A stretch of 15,405 nucleotides of DNA from an uncultured Anaerosolibacter sp. (GTDB lineage Bacteria > Bacillota_A > Clostridia > Peptostreptococcales > Thermotaleaceae), in NCBI GenBank assembly GCA_937948705.1, contig CALECF010000181.1, forward strand, positions 1 to 15,405, in the 5' to 3' direction. The stretch's first letter is position 1. Each line of letters opens with the position of its first letter. Shown here one piece after another: positions 1 to 7,480 of the stretch. A program made the position numbers and the translations under genes. The notes under the pieces are model-generated. The model was not told the DNA's origin. It did not search any database and saw only the letters and a program-made list of their open reading frames with translations.

Positions 1-895
1 GCTAAAGGGTAACCATTGACATTTTTGTAATTATGAATATATCCAACCCTATTTTCTTCAATTGTCTTCTGCAGGGTTTTTACTTCATCAAGCATGTTAT
101 CAAACCTAAAGGATCTAGGTTCACCTAATTTAGAAAATACATAACCAAATCTTATCTCTCCATTTTCGTGCCAAAATATTCGATACCAGCTATCTGAAGC
201 ATAGTTTGATAAGTATTGCCCTTTGACTTCTTGTATTAAGTTGACCCTGTCAAAGTATTGGAGTTTTTTAGTGATTTGTGATTCCGTCGTAGGTAATTCT
301 CTTATATTTAATGTGCTCGTAGTTACTAGAAAGTAGTCATAGGCGATTGAATATTGGTTATATTGTATATTTTCTTGTAAGTCTTCTGGTAACGTTGTAT
401 TCCACTCTCTAATAATGGGATGATCTTCATTCAGTTCTTTTAATCTATCACGATTAGCTTCTACAAAATATTGAGAAACTGTATGGGTTAAGCCTTTCAT
501 TTTCGCATCGTATGTTAAGGTTTTATCTTCATTTAGATTATCATTAACATTCTCCTCAGACTGGCCTTCTTCACTGTTGGGATCTTGGTTTTCAGTTAAA
601 GCCATCAATAGATATGCTCTTGTATTTGGGCCATATAAACAACATTTGATAATTCGGTATAGTTCCTTTGAAAATGTAAAACTGCCTGTTTAGTTCCAAG
701 TCCATAAATACCATCTTCTTGCAGGGAGTAGCCCAATTGATTTAAAGACTTTTGAACTTCTTTCACATCTAAACCCTGAGAACCTAGGGACATTAACCTG
801 TTTGGAAGAATAGGCTCAGCGTTTACTGCTTCAGAAATGTATAGGCTAGAGAACATTAAGGTAAATATAAGTAGTACTGTAATTCGTTTAGACAT
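1..895 (-). pseudogene. Secreted peptidoglycan-binding / SH3-like protein, frameshifted and partial
   Basis: The first frame (895 down to 605) starts at ATG 893-895 behind a strong AAAGGAGG ribosome site. It encodes a signal peptide with a hydrophobic core and a likely cleavage after AVNA (about residue 26), followed by a peptidoglycan-binding type 1 repeat (GSQGLDVKEVQKSLNQLGY...DGIYGLGTKQAVLHFQ). Near 632-638 the frame is broken. Dropping two bases of a TATA run lets the repeat continue as YGPNTRAYLLMALTEN, and the new frame stays open to the window edge. That downstream part has an acidic Glu/Asn-rich linker, then an SH3-like stretch (LVTTSTLNIRELPTTESQ...SDSWYRIFWHENGEIRFGYVF). The product should act outside the cell on the wall. 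The remainder lies off the window, so a catalytic domain is possible. A sequencing indel could explain the break equally well. Confidence 0.7.
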
Positions 896-962
896 ATAGA
901 TGCCTCCTTTCGGTTGCGCTTACTCCGTTAATGAACGGGCCAGTTAAGTGGGGTGCTTGGTT

Positions 963-989
963 AATGTATTCATTAACTTATAATACATT
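963..989. repeat. 8-bp inverted repeat in the divergent intergenic region
   Basis: AATGTATT at 963-970 and AATACATT at 982-989 are perfect inverted arms separated by 11 bases. The repeat lies in the presumed leader of the minus-strand gene. It could be a protein-binding site or a weak hairpin. It does not match the ATRTACA-N6-TGTAYAT repeats found in the operon. Confidence 0.4.
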
Positions 990-995
990 TACCCC

Positions 996-1024
996 AAAAT
1001 AAAAGCATGAAACCACAGCGTCAA
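996..1024 (-). promoter_or_regulatory. Putative promoter of the peptidoglycan-binding gene
   Basis: On the minus strand TTGACG (1019-1024) is followed after 17 bp by TATTTT (996-1001), about 100 bp upstream of the ATG at 895. The -35 is good and the -10 only fair. Between it and the gene lies an inverted repeat, AATGTATT/AATACATT (963-970 and 982-989), which could be a regulatory site. Confidence 0.4.
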
Positions 1025-1106
1025 AGGGGAGGGAAAGTAGTATTTATAACGAACACAAAAACTGAAATAAAAGATAGAATTTTCAGTATTAACTTTTAAG
1101 TTTTTA

Positions 1107-1115
1107 TGTTATAAT
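1107..1115 (+). promoter_or_regulatory. Extended -10 promoter of the yhf-type operon
   Basis: TGTTATAAT at 1107-1115 is a perfect extended -10 element (TG-N-TATAAT). No good -35 is visible; TATTAA at 1087-1092 has the right 17-bp spacing but is weak, which fits an extended -10 promoter. Transcription would begin near 1122, just before or inside the operator-like repeat at 1125-1144. Confidence 0.65.
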
Positions 1116-1124
1116 AGAACCACA

Positions 1125-1144
1125 ATATACAAAAAAGTGTACAT
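1125..1144. promoter_or_regulatory. Operator-like inverted repeat, site 1 (before yhfZ)
   Basis: ATATACA-AAAAAG-TGTACAT is an inverted repeat with 7-bp arms and one mismatch. Nearly the same sequence recurs at 2127-2146 before yhfY. It lies just downstream of the -10 box, at the expected transcription start, a position suited to repression. YhfZ is the only DNA-binding regulator in the operon, so autoregulation is the natural inference. Confidence 0.6.
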
Positions 1145-1162
1145 TGCGAGAGGGCGAAGGCT

Positions 1163-2101
1163 ATGGATGATTTTAAAAAAAGGTTAATGTCAAAGAATGG
1201 GATCATTATTACACTTCTTGCTAGAGAATTGTTTACTTGTTGTGAGGGTGATAGAATAGGAACAGTCAGTCAATATGCTGAAAACTTCAACACTGCCAGA
1301 GGAACTGTTCAATCAGCGTTGAAGTTTCTTCAATCGGTTAAAGGGATAAGTTTGGAATCGAGAGGGCATCTAGGAACATATATTGTGAAGCTAGATTATA
1401 AAAAATTATGGGAGATATCAGATTTTGGCGTTATCATGGCTGTAATGCCTTTACCTTATTCAAAGAGATATGAGGGTCTTGCCACCGGACTTTATTCGAC
1501 TTTTGAACAAAGTAATATACCTTTTAGTTTAGCTTTTATGAGAGGTGCTACAAAAAGAATTGAGGCTCTAACGTTAGGAAAATATAGCTTCGCGATTGTT
1601 TCAAAATTGGCCGCTAATTTAGAAATGGAGAGATCATCCAACATAGAGATTGCTCATGAGTTTAGTGAAGGAAGCTATGTGGGAAATCATGTTATTATTT
1701 TTAGGGATAATCAACAAGATAAAATTAGGAATGGGATGAGAGTAGCATTAGATCCAACATCTATTGACCAAATTATACTAACATCCAGCGAATGTGAAGG
1801 AATAGATGTGGCATATATCAATACCCCATATAATCAGATACTTCAAAAAATGAAGAATAATGAGATTGACGCTGCCATTTGGAATATCGATGAGATCAAA
1901 GAAAAAAATCTTGAATATAGTATCTGTCCCTTAAAAAATCCTATAACAAAACAAAGTAATAAAGAAGATACAATTGCAACGATAGTGGTAAATAAAGAAA
2001 ATAAAGAATTTGGACATATTTTGAAGAAGTTTATTAATATGAATGAAGTAGAGGATATTCAGCAAAAAGTTATTAAAAATGAAATCATTCCGACCTACTA
2101 A
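1163..2101 (+). CDS. yhfZ: YhfZ-type winged-helix transcriptional regulator
   Basis: This 312-residue protein resembles E. coli YhfZ along its whole length as I recall it: the opening KKRLMSKNGIIITLLAREL, the MPLPYSKRYEGLATGL segment, the DAAIWN motif and the ending IIPTY. The N-terminal part (about residues 10-65) reads as a GntR-like winged helix-turn-helix, with helices around TVSQYAENFNTARGTVQSALKFL. The rest (about 75-310) resembles a periplasmic-binding-protein-type effector domain and would sense a small molecule of the pathway. It is the first gene of the operon and probably binds the two ATRTACA-N6-TGTAYAT repeats. The start ATG at 1163 has GAGAGGG about nine bases upstream. The effector is unknown. 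Confidence 0.9.
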   Translation: MDDFKKRLMSKNGIIITLLARELFTCCEGDRIGTVSQYAENFNTARGTVQSALKFLQSVKGISLESRGHLGTYIVKLDYKKLWEISDFGVIMAVMPLPYSKRYEGLATGLYSTFEQSNIPFSLAFMRGATKRIEALTLGKYSFAIVSKLAANLEMERSSNIEIAHEFSEGSYVGNHVIIFRDNQQDKIRNGMRVALDPTSIDQIILTSSECEGIDVAYINTPYNQILQKMKNNEIDAAIWNIDEIKEKNLEYSICPLKNPITKQSNKEDTIATIVVNKENKEFGHILKKFINMNEVEDIQQKVIKNEIIPTY

Positions 2102-2126
2102 AAGTTCGACTATTTTTTTACTCTGA

Positions 2127-2146
2127 ATGTACAAAAAAATGTATAT
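2127..2146. promoter_or_regulatory. Operator-like inverted repeat, site 2 (before yhfY)
   Basis: ATGTACA-AAAAAA-TGTATAT has 7-bp arms with one mismatch and differs from site 1 at only three of 20 positions. It sits between the yhfZ stop and the yhfY ribosome site. A weak promoter may overlap it (TTCGAC at 2105-2110, TGTACA at 2128-2133, 17-bp spacing). The site would let YhfZ control transcription of yhfY and the downstream genes separately from its own gene. Confidence 0.6.
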
Positions 2147-2165
2147 TGAATTGGAGGTGATAAAA

Positions 2166-2528
2166 ATGGATGACTTATTACAAGAACGACTTAACATTTT
2201 GGAAGAATCAGAACAAATAAGTGGAGAAATAAAGACTGCTGTCATGGATTTTGCACAGGATTTTGAAAAAGAATACTCTCTGGTACTGACAGAAGAAAAT
2301 GCGTCTATGCTAATAACGCATTTAGCTATGGCTTTGGCTAGGATAAAAAATGGAGAAAAAATTAATGAAATAGATGAACTTGCTTTAAATGAAGTCAAGC
2401 AAAATAAACTTTTTGATGAACTTCCTAAGTTTTATAAGAGCCTTGAAGAAAAATTAAATATTAAGATACCCGATTCAGAAAAAGGATTTATTGTGGTGCA
2501 TGCGTGTACTGTTATTTCAAAATTATAA
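2166..2528 (+). CDS. yhfY: YhfY-type single-PRD protein
   Basis: A 120-residue, acidic, all-helical protein made of one PTS regulation domain (PRD). PRDs are phosphorylated on conserved histidines by HPr or EII proteins; candidates here are His52 (LITHLAMALARIKNGEKI) and His112 (GFIVVHACTVISKL) near the C terminus. Unlike LicT-type antiterminators or LevR-type activators there is no RNA-binding, HTH or ATPase domain, as in E. coli YhfY. The ATG at 2166 is preferred because GGAGGTGA lies just before it. The in-frame ATG at 2127 falls inside the operator repeat and has no ribosome site. The operon also encodes HPr, a possible phosphate donor. It may act by binding another protein, perhaps YhfZ; that is inference. 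Confidence 0.85.
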   Translation: MDDLLQERLNILEESEQISGEIKTAVMDFAQDFEKEYSLVLTEENASMLITHLAMALARIKNGEKINEIDELALNEVKQNKLFDELPKFYKSLEEKLNIKIPDSEKGFIVVHACTVISKL

Positions 2529-2547
2529 AATTAAGGAGGGCAAAAGG

Positions 2548-2910
2548 GTGATTAAGTTCGTAGTTGGAGGTCAGGTTGAAAAGCAAAAGATAGCAGATTT
2601 AATAAAAGAAATAGGAGGTAATAACGTAGAAGTACAGATAAAGACCGATTTACAAGCTGCTAGTGACATGAAAACAGGAAAGGCCGATTATTATTTGGGG
2701 GCTTGTCATACTGGAGGTGGAGGCGCTTTAAGTATGGCTATAGCATTACTTACAAGAGATAAATGTGTTACCGTTTCCATGCCTGGAAAAGTTCCGAAAG
2801 AAGAAGATATTATCAAAGCCGTAGCAGAAGGCAAAATAGCGTTTGGCTTTACCGGAGACCACTTTGAGAAAGCAGTCTCAATAATTGTAAATGAACTTTT
2901 GAAAAAATAA
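2548..2910 (+). CDS. yhfU: YhfU-family protein (DUF2620)
   Basis: A 120-residue protein starting at GTG 2548, seven bases after AAGGAGGG. It matches E. coli YhfU: MIKFVVGG start, ADYYLGACHTGGGGALSMAIALL (about residues 47-68), then PGKVPKEEDIIKAVAEGKIAFGFTGDHFEKAV. The glycine-rich GACHTGGGGA segment resembles a phosphate or nucleotide loop. The alternating alpha/beta pattern and size recall PTS EIIB-like or small Rossmann-type domains, but this is only a resemblance. It lies 22 bp before yhfT, and the two families travel together, so it may be the cytoplasmic partner of that membrane protein. The biochemical function is not established to my knowledge. Confidence 0.88.
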   Translation: MIKFVVGGQVEKQKIADLIKEIGGNNVEVQIKTDLQAASDMKTGKADYYLGACHTGGGGALSMAIALLTRDKCVTVSMPGKVPKEEDIIKAVAEGKIAFGFTGDHFEKAVSIIVNELLKK

Positions 2911-2932
2911 AAATTTAAAAGGGGGAAAAACA

Positions 2933-4213
2933 ATGAACATTTTACTTATTATGGTAATTGGGGCTTTAGCTGCCATTATGGCAAACAAAGGGATTGCTGT
3001 TTTTAATGATGGACTACGCCCTATAATGCCGGAGCATATAGAAGGAAGAATGACTAGAAAAGAAATTGCAGCCACTTCTTTTGCAATGAGTTTCGGTTTG
3101 GTTATAGGTTTCGGTATACCTTTTTCATTAACCGCAAGTATAATTTTAATTCATTGTATCTTGTTAGGAACAGACATTATTGGTAACTCTTCACCGGATG
3201 GGAAAAAGGGGATTGCTGTTGCAGGTATTATAGGAGCACTTTATGGTGCAGGAATTTTACTAGGATTGGAAAGTGTAGTAAAGGCATTTGAATTACTTCC
3301 CGTAAATTTCATGGGAAGCTTGGGTCAGGTCGGAAGTCCGGTAGTGATTGCCTTTGCCGCATTCCCAGCCCTTGCTACTGGATATCAGTACAGTGCTAAA
3401 AAAGGTTTAATCAATTTAGTATTTTCAGTTTTAGCAAGGCAGCTGGCTATAATATTCAGTCCTGTAAAGTTGGGTACAATTACGGTCAATATTAATCCAG
3501 AGGGCACTGCACTTATCGTAGGTATGATTATTCTTATTATATATGCAATGAAAGAAAAATCAGAAGAAGAAACAATAGACCTAGTATCTGTCTTTGGAGA
3601 AAGGGTAAAAAGAATAAAGAAAAATATTCCATACTTTATGGTTATAGGTGGATTGATTTCCGCAGCCACGGCTTTGGGTCTTATGGCGGGAGATCCAATA
3701 TCACTAAATCTATTGGCAGAAGGTAAAAACATCGATGCAGGAGTAGCAGCTTTGGCAAGAGGGATAGGCTTCATTCCGTTAATTGCTTCTACAGCTATAG
3801 CAACAGGAGTATATGCACCAGCAGGTATGACTTTTGTATTTGCAGTAGGATTACTTATTAGGAATCCATTGATTGCAGCTATTATTGGAGCACTGGTTAT
3901 CGGAGCGGAAGTACTATTTCTTGATCAAATATCCAAGTTTTTAGATAAATTTCCAGGCATAAGAAAATCAGGAGACAATATTCGTACCGCCATGTCTAAA
4001 CTTCTAGAAATTGCTCTTTTGGTAGGGGGTATGAATGCTGCCAATGCCATGGCTCCCGGGATCGGCTTCTTTATTGTTCTAGGTCTGTATATCTTAAATG
4101 ATATAGCCGGTAGACCTGTTGTCCGTATGGCAGTTGGCCCAATGGCGGCAATTCTAGTGGGAATCCTAGTAAACATTCTTACATTAATAGGACTATTTGT
4201 ACCAGCGGCATAA
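2933..4213 (+). CDS. yhfT: YhfT-family polytopic membrane transporter
   Basis: A 426-residue, very hydrophobic protein with roughly 10-12 membrane segments, beginning with one at residues 1-23. It follows the E. coli YhfT pattern, with AVFNDGLRPIMPEHIEGRMTR (about 23-43) after the first helix, glycine-rich helices, and the cytoplasmic-looking charged stretch KEKSEEETIDLVSVFGERVKRIKK (about 205-230) in the middle. The GDPISLNLL and DIAGRPVVRMA segments are notable polar loops. AAAGGGGGAAAAACA precedes the ATG. It is the only transporter in the operon, so it probably imports the pathway substrate. There is no PTS EIIC in the window although HPr is encoded downstream. The substrate is unknown. 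Confidence 0.87.
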   Translation: MNILLIMVIGALAAIMANKGIAVFNDGLRPIMPEHIEGRMTRKEIAATSFAMSFGLVIGFGIPFSLTASIILIHCILLGTDIIGNSSPDGKKGIAVAGIIGALYGAGILLGLESVVKAFELLPVNFMGSLGQVGSPVVIAFAAFPALATGYQYSAKKGLINLVFSVLARQLAIIFSPVKLGTITVNINPEGTALIVGMIILIIYAMKEKSEEETIDLVSVFGERVKRIKKNIPYFMVIGGLISAATALGLMAGDPISLNLLAEGKNIDAGVAALARGIGFIPLIASTAIATGVYAPAGMTFVFAVGLLIRNPLIAAIIGALVIGAEVLFLDQISKFLDKFPGIRKSGDNIRTAMSKLLEIALLVGGMNAANAMAPGIGFFIVLGLYILNDIAGRPVVRMAVGPMAAILVGILVNILTLIGLFVPAA

Positions 4214-4231
4214 AACAAATTTTGTATGGTC

Positions 4232-4277
4232 GGGTTTCTATACCTGCCCAGATTATAATATTGGGGTACAGAAACCC
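4232..4277 (+). promoter_or_regulatory. Large intergenic hairpin between yhfT and the amidase gene
   Basis: The arms GGGTTTCTATACC (4232-4244) and GGTACAGAAACCC (4265-4277) pair over 13 positions with one mismatch, around a 20-base AT-rich loop. Only TTCTCT follows, so it is a poor terminator. It occupies most of the one long gap inside the operon (99 bp) and could set the ratio of upstream to downstream products by RNA processing, mRNA stabilisation or attenuation. The loop contains TATAAT, so an internal promoter is possible, though no -35 is evident. Confidence 0.5.
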
Positions 4278-4312
4278 TTCTCTACATTCATTAAACAATA
4301 AGGAGCGAATTT

Positions 4313-5455
4313 ATGAATAGCATACAAAATAATTTGCTGCTGCAGATGAGAAAGCTTAGTAAAGCAATGTTGAAGGCAAAGGATATGGAAAATAAAAGCG
4401 TAGTTTATTTTAGAAAAGAAGTATTGGAAGAAGCTGTTAGTACTTTAACTGAAGACCCAACTGCTTCATTGGTATTGTTCGGAGTTAAGAATACAGCACA
4501 AATAGACCCAGAATTTGTGAAAAGATTAAAAAGCATAAAAGGTTTTCTATTTCATACTGTTGATAAAATGTCTGAAAGAGGAAGAGCCATTGATGTGGAT
4601 CTAGTCAATCCGTTAACAGGAAGAGTGATGACAGGTTCTTCCAGTGGTAGCTGTGTAAACATATTAAGCGGTATAAACGATATTGCCATAGGTACTGATG
4701 GAGGAGGATCGATTCTTGCTCCAGCCATGAGTACAGGGCTTTTTTCCATTATGGGTAAAGGGTTGGGGTTAGAAGGCGGAAGTTTAAGAACTTCAACGGA
4801 TAATATAAACTTCATACCGGGTATTGGAGTGATATCCCATGATTATGATTTATGTAAAAAAGCAATAGGGACTCTCGGCAATATAAAGGATATTGATTGC
4901 AGTAAACTTCAAGATAAAAAAATAAGAGTTGTTGTGCCAACAGAAGGCTCTGTGCAGCTGCCAAATGGAAAAGATATGAGAAGACAGCTTGATAAAGTTG
5001 TCAATGAGATCTCTGGATGGGTGGAAATTGTAGAGAAGGATTTTAAAAATATAGAAGATCGACATCATGCAATCTCCATCTGTGAAGAACTATTTAATGA
5101 GGATATAGACATTATTATCACACTGGAAGGACCAATAGATTTATATGGTGTAGGAGATTCTGTATTAGGTTCACTCGGTCAAACAGGAAGAGATATTCAA
5201 AAGAATTCGGGAAAGTACCTTCTGAAGGTTGCCAACATGATTGATGCTACAGCCGTTACGATTCCAAGCGATGAACTGGGAATGGGTATTTTAATTGTAG
5301 GAAAAAAAGGAATAGAAAGTGGCAAGTTAGCCATTATCCTCGGAGACCGCATAAGGACATTATTTCCGAAGCCTGATTTGTTTGTCAGCTATTTTATAGA
5401 AGGCTATAAACAAGGGAATCTTGGCTTCTTGGGATTGAAAGGGGAGGACATATGA
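4313..5455 (+). CDS. Amidase-signature family protein, short form
   Basis: A 380-residue protein whose residues 107-140 (TGSSSGSC...AIGTDGGGSILAPA) carry the core of the amidase signature. In that family a Ser-cisSer-Lys triad hydrolyses amides. Here Ser133 in DGGGS would be the nucleophile and Ser109/110 the cis-serine; their 24-residue spacing equals that of fatty acid amide hydrolase (217 to 241). The catalytic Lys is unclear: Lys59 in FGVKNTA is the best candidate but lies only about 50 residues before the cis-serine rather than the usual 75, so the N-terminal part is shortened. The whole protein is also shorter than typical amidases (about 450-500). AAGGAG lies eight bases before the ATG, and the stop overlaps the php start in ATGA. 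No counterpart is known to me in the E. coli yhf cluster. It may remove an acyl or amide group from the imported compound. Confidence 0.75.
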   Translation: MNSIQNNLLLQMRKLSKAMLKAKDMENKSVVYFRKEVLEEAVSTLTEDPTASLVLFGVKNTAQIDPEFVKRLKSIKGFLFHTVDKMSERGRAIDVDLVNPLTGRVMTGSSSGSCVNILSGINDIAIGTDGGGSILAPAMSTGLFSIMGKGLGLEGGSLRTSTDNINFIPGIGVISHDYDLCKKAIGTLGNIKDIDCSKLQDKKIRVVVPTEGSVQLPNGKDMRRQLDKVVNEISGWVEIVEKDFKNIEDRHHAISICEELFNEDIDIIITLEGPIDLYGVGDSVLGSLGQTGRDIQKNSGKYLLKVANMIDATAVTIPSDELGMGILIVGKKGIESGKLAIILGDRIRTLFPKPDLFVSYFIEGYKQGNLGFLGLKGEDI

Positions 5456-6360
5456 GTATAACAACGATTAATGGAATAATCAGTGAAGAGCATCTAGGAA
5501 AAACATATATTCACGAACATCTCAAAATAGACTTGTCATGTCAAAAGAGAGATTCAGATGCCAAATTTGATGATATAGATTCAGTCATTGAAGAAATGAA
5601 GCTCCTTAGAGGAAAAGGGATAGATACGATCGTCGAAGTTACAAATCGAGGTATGGGAAGAGATATACAGGCTATGAAAAAAATCGCTGATGCAACAGGA
5701 ATCAATGTGATCATCAGTACAGGATTTTATAAAGAACCCTATTTACCGCAATATGTATACGAAATGGAAGAAACAGAAATCAGTAAGCTTCTAATAAAAG
5801 ATATATTAGAAGGAATAGAGGATACCCATATGAAAGCCCATGTAATTGGTGAGATCGGAACAAGCAGCAATGTCATGACACCTATGGAGCTTAAGGTATT
5901 CAGAATAGCGGCAAGGACCCATTTAGAAACCGGAAGACCTGTTTCAACCCATACTACATTAGGTACCCATGCATTGGAGCAGCTAAAATTTTTCAAAGAA
6001 TGGGGAGTAGATGTATCCAAAATAGTTATCGGGCATTTAGATTTAAACTGTGATTTGGACTATCATCTAAGGATTGCGGATACAGGCTGCTTTTTGGCTT
6101 TTGATACGATTGGCAAGGTTAACTATCAGTCTGATGAAAAGCGCATAAAGCATATAAGCGAATTAATCCATAGCGGGCATTTGGATCAAATTGTATTATC
6201 ACAAGATATGACGAGAAAATCTCATTTAAAAGTTAATGGAGGAGTTGGATATAGTTATTTAGTAGATCATTTTATACCAAAACTTATAGATTCCGGAATA
6301 AGTGAAGAACAAATTGATGTCATGATGATTCACAATCCGAAGAGATTTCTAAAGATTTAG
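5452..6360 (+). CDS. php: Phosphotriesterase-homology metallohydrolase (Php/YhfV)
   Basis: A 302-residue TIM-barrel amidohydrolase of the phosphotriesterase group. The binuclear metal site is complete: His21 and His23 (YIHEHL), the bridging Glu134 (GEIGTS), His167 (STHTTLGTH), His195 (IGHLDLN) and Asp252 (LSQDMTRKSH). Using Glu in place of the carboxylated Lys of true phosphotriesterases is typical of Php and of the related phospho-furanose lactonases, so the natural substrate is more likely a sugar lactone or phosphoester than an organophosphate. It starts within the ATGA that ends the amidase gene, implying translational coupling. A GGGGAGGA ribosome site lies inside the upstream gene. It is the homologue of E. 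coli php (yhfV), the gene naming the cluster's hydrolase step. Confidence 0.9.
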   Translation: MSITTINGIISEEHLGKTYIHEHLKIDLSCQKRDSDAKFDDIDSVIEEMKLLRGKGIDTIVEVTNRGMGRDIQAMKKIADATGINVIISTGFYKEPYLPQYVYEMEETEISKLLIKDILEGIEDTHMKAHVIGEIGTSSNVMTPMELKVFRIAARTHLETGRPVSTHTTLGTHALEQLKFFKEWGVDVSKIVIGHLDLNCDLDYHLRIADTGCFLAFDTIGKVNYQSDEKRIKHISELIHSGHLDQIVLSQDMTRKSHLKVNGGVGYSYLVDHFIPKLIDSGISEEQIDVMMIHNPKRFLKI

Positions 6361-6373
6361 GAGGCGTATATTG

Positions 6374-7480
6374 ATGAGGACATATCCGATAGCGACCATG
6401 GACTTAGAAAAAGCGAAAGAGATGCAATTTAAATTGGTAGATGTTATCCATCAACACTTTGATGGATATGAATTGTTTAATGGTGGAGACTATGGTGTGG
6501 TGCCGGGCATTGGACAGCCAAGATATACTCAGAAGGTTGAAAAAGTGCTGGCTCAATTTTTTGATGCTGAGGATGCAGTACTAGTTCGTGGAGCAGGAAC
6601 AGGAGCCATTAGAAATGTTATGAATTCTGTAATGAAGCCCAATCAAAGAATCTTACTTCATGAAGCGCCCATATATCCAACAACAAAAGTGATTATAGAA
6701 TCAATGGGATTAGAACCTGTTTTTACTGATTTTAATGCATTATCTCATAAAGATCATGAAATCATTTCATCGGTATCCTTTGTTCTTATTCAGCATTCCA
6801 GGCAAAAACTGGATGACCGCTATGACCTGGGCCAAGTAATAAATATAATTAAGGAAATAAACAACAACATAACTATATTGATTGATGATAACTATGTTGT
6901 TATGAAAGCAGAAAAAATAGGAATACAGCTTGGCGCAGATGCCAGTGCCTTTTCTTTATTTAAATTGTTAGGCCCGGAAGGGGTGGGCTGTGTAGTTGGA
7001 AATAAATTCATTATGGATAGAATTAGAAAGATAAACTACTCAGGAGGCAGTCAAGTTCAAGGTCATGAGGCAATGGACGCTTTACGGTCATTGGTATATA
7101 CACCTGTATCTTTTGCTGTTCAGGCTGAAGAAGCGAACAAAATAATAAATAGATTAAATTCCGGTGAAATAAAAGGAATTAAATCATCTTTTATAGCAAA
7201 TGCGCAATCCAGAGTGGTTTTAGTAGAGCTTGAAAAACCTATCGTAAAGAAGGTTTTAGAAATTAGCAGTAAACTAGGAGCAGCTCCTTATCCAATTGGT
7301 GCTGAATCCCGATATGAGGTTACCGCCATGTTTTATAGGGTATCTGAAACATTCCTAAAATCAGATCCTGGATTAGCTGATACTATGATACGTATAAATC
7401 CAATGAGAGCCGGGGCAGATACAGTCCTTCGCGTATTAAAGGTGTCTATTGATAAGGCCTTAGAGGAAGGAGAAAAGTAA
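6374..7480 (+). CDS. yhfS: YhfS-family PLP enzyme (aminotransferase fold type I)
   Basis: A 368-residue PLP-dependent enzyme closely matching E. coli YhfS: MRTYPIATMDLEKAKEMQF start, FNGGDYGVVPGIGQPRYTQKVE, VRGAGTGAIRNVMN (cofactor phosphate region, about 71-85), LIDDNYVVMKAEKIG (Asp171/172, ring-nitrogen contact) and DASAFSLFKLLGPEGVG with Lys197 as the Schiff-base lysine. The fold resembles cystathionine-type and class V enzymes; the reaction (lyase, transamination or beta-elimination) is not known. I chose ATG 6374 rather than TTG 6371 because it gives nine-base spacing to AGGAGG and matches the E. coli start (MKTFPL). The stop directly abuts the yhfX start codon. Confidence 0.9.
   Translation: MRTYPIATMDLEKAKEMQFKLVDVIHQHFDGYELFNGGDYGVVPGIGQPRYTQKVEKVLAQFFDAEDAVLVRGAGTGAIRNVMNSVMKPNQRILLHEAPIYPTTKVIIESMGLEPVFTDFNALSHKDHEIISSVSFVLIQHSRQKLDDRYDLGQVINIIKEINNNITILIDDNYVVMKAEKIGIQLGADASAFSLFKLLGPEGVGCVVGNKFIMDRIRKINYSGGSQVQGHEAMDALRSLVYTPVSFAVQAEEANKIINRLNSGEIKGIKSSFIANAQSRVVLVELEKPIVKKVLEISSKLGAAPYPIGAESRYEVTAMFYRVSETFLKSDPGLADTMIRINPMRAGADTVLRVLKVSIDKALEEGEK

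Noticed and set aside
2127..2165. Longer yhfY start at ATG 2127
   Set aside because: The codon lies inside the operator-like repeat and has no ribosome site, whereas ATG 2166 has GGAGGTGA at good spacing.
1931..2398. Minus-strand open frame opposite yhfZ and yhfY
   Set aside because: It is a shadow of two confidently identified plus-strand genes, with low-complexity Phe/Ile/Ser-rich content.
2491..2547. ATG 2491 as the yhfU start
   Set aside because: It overlaps the end of yhfY; GTG 2548 has a strong AAGGAGGG and fits the family's start.
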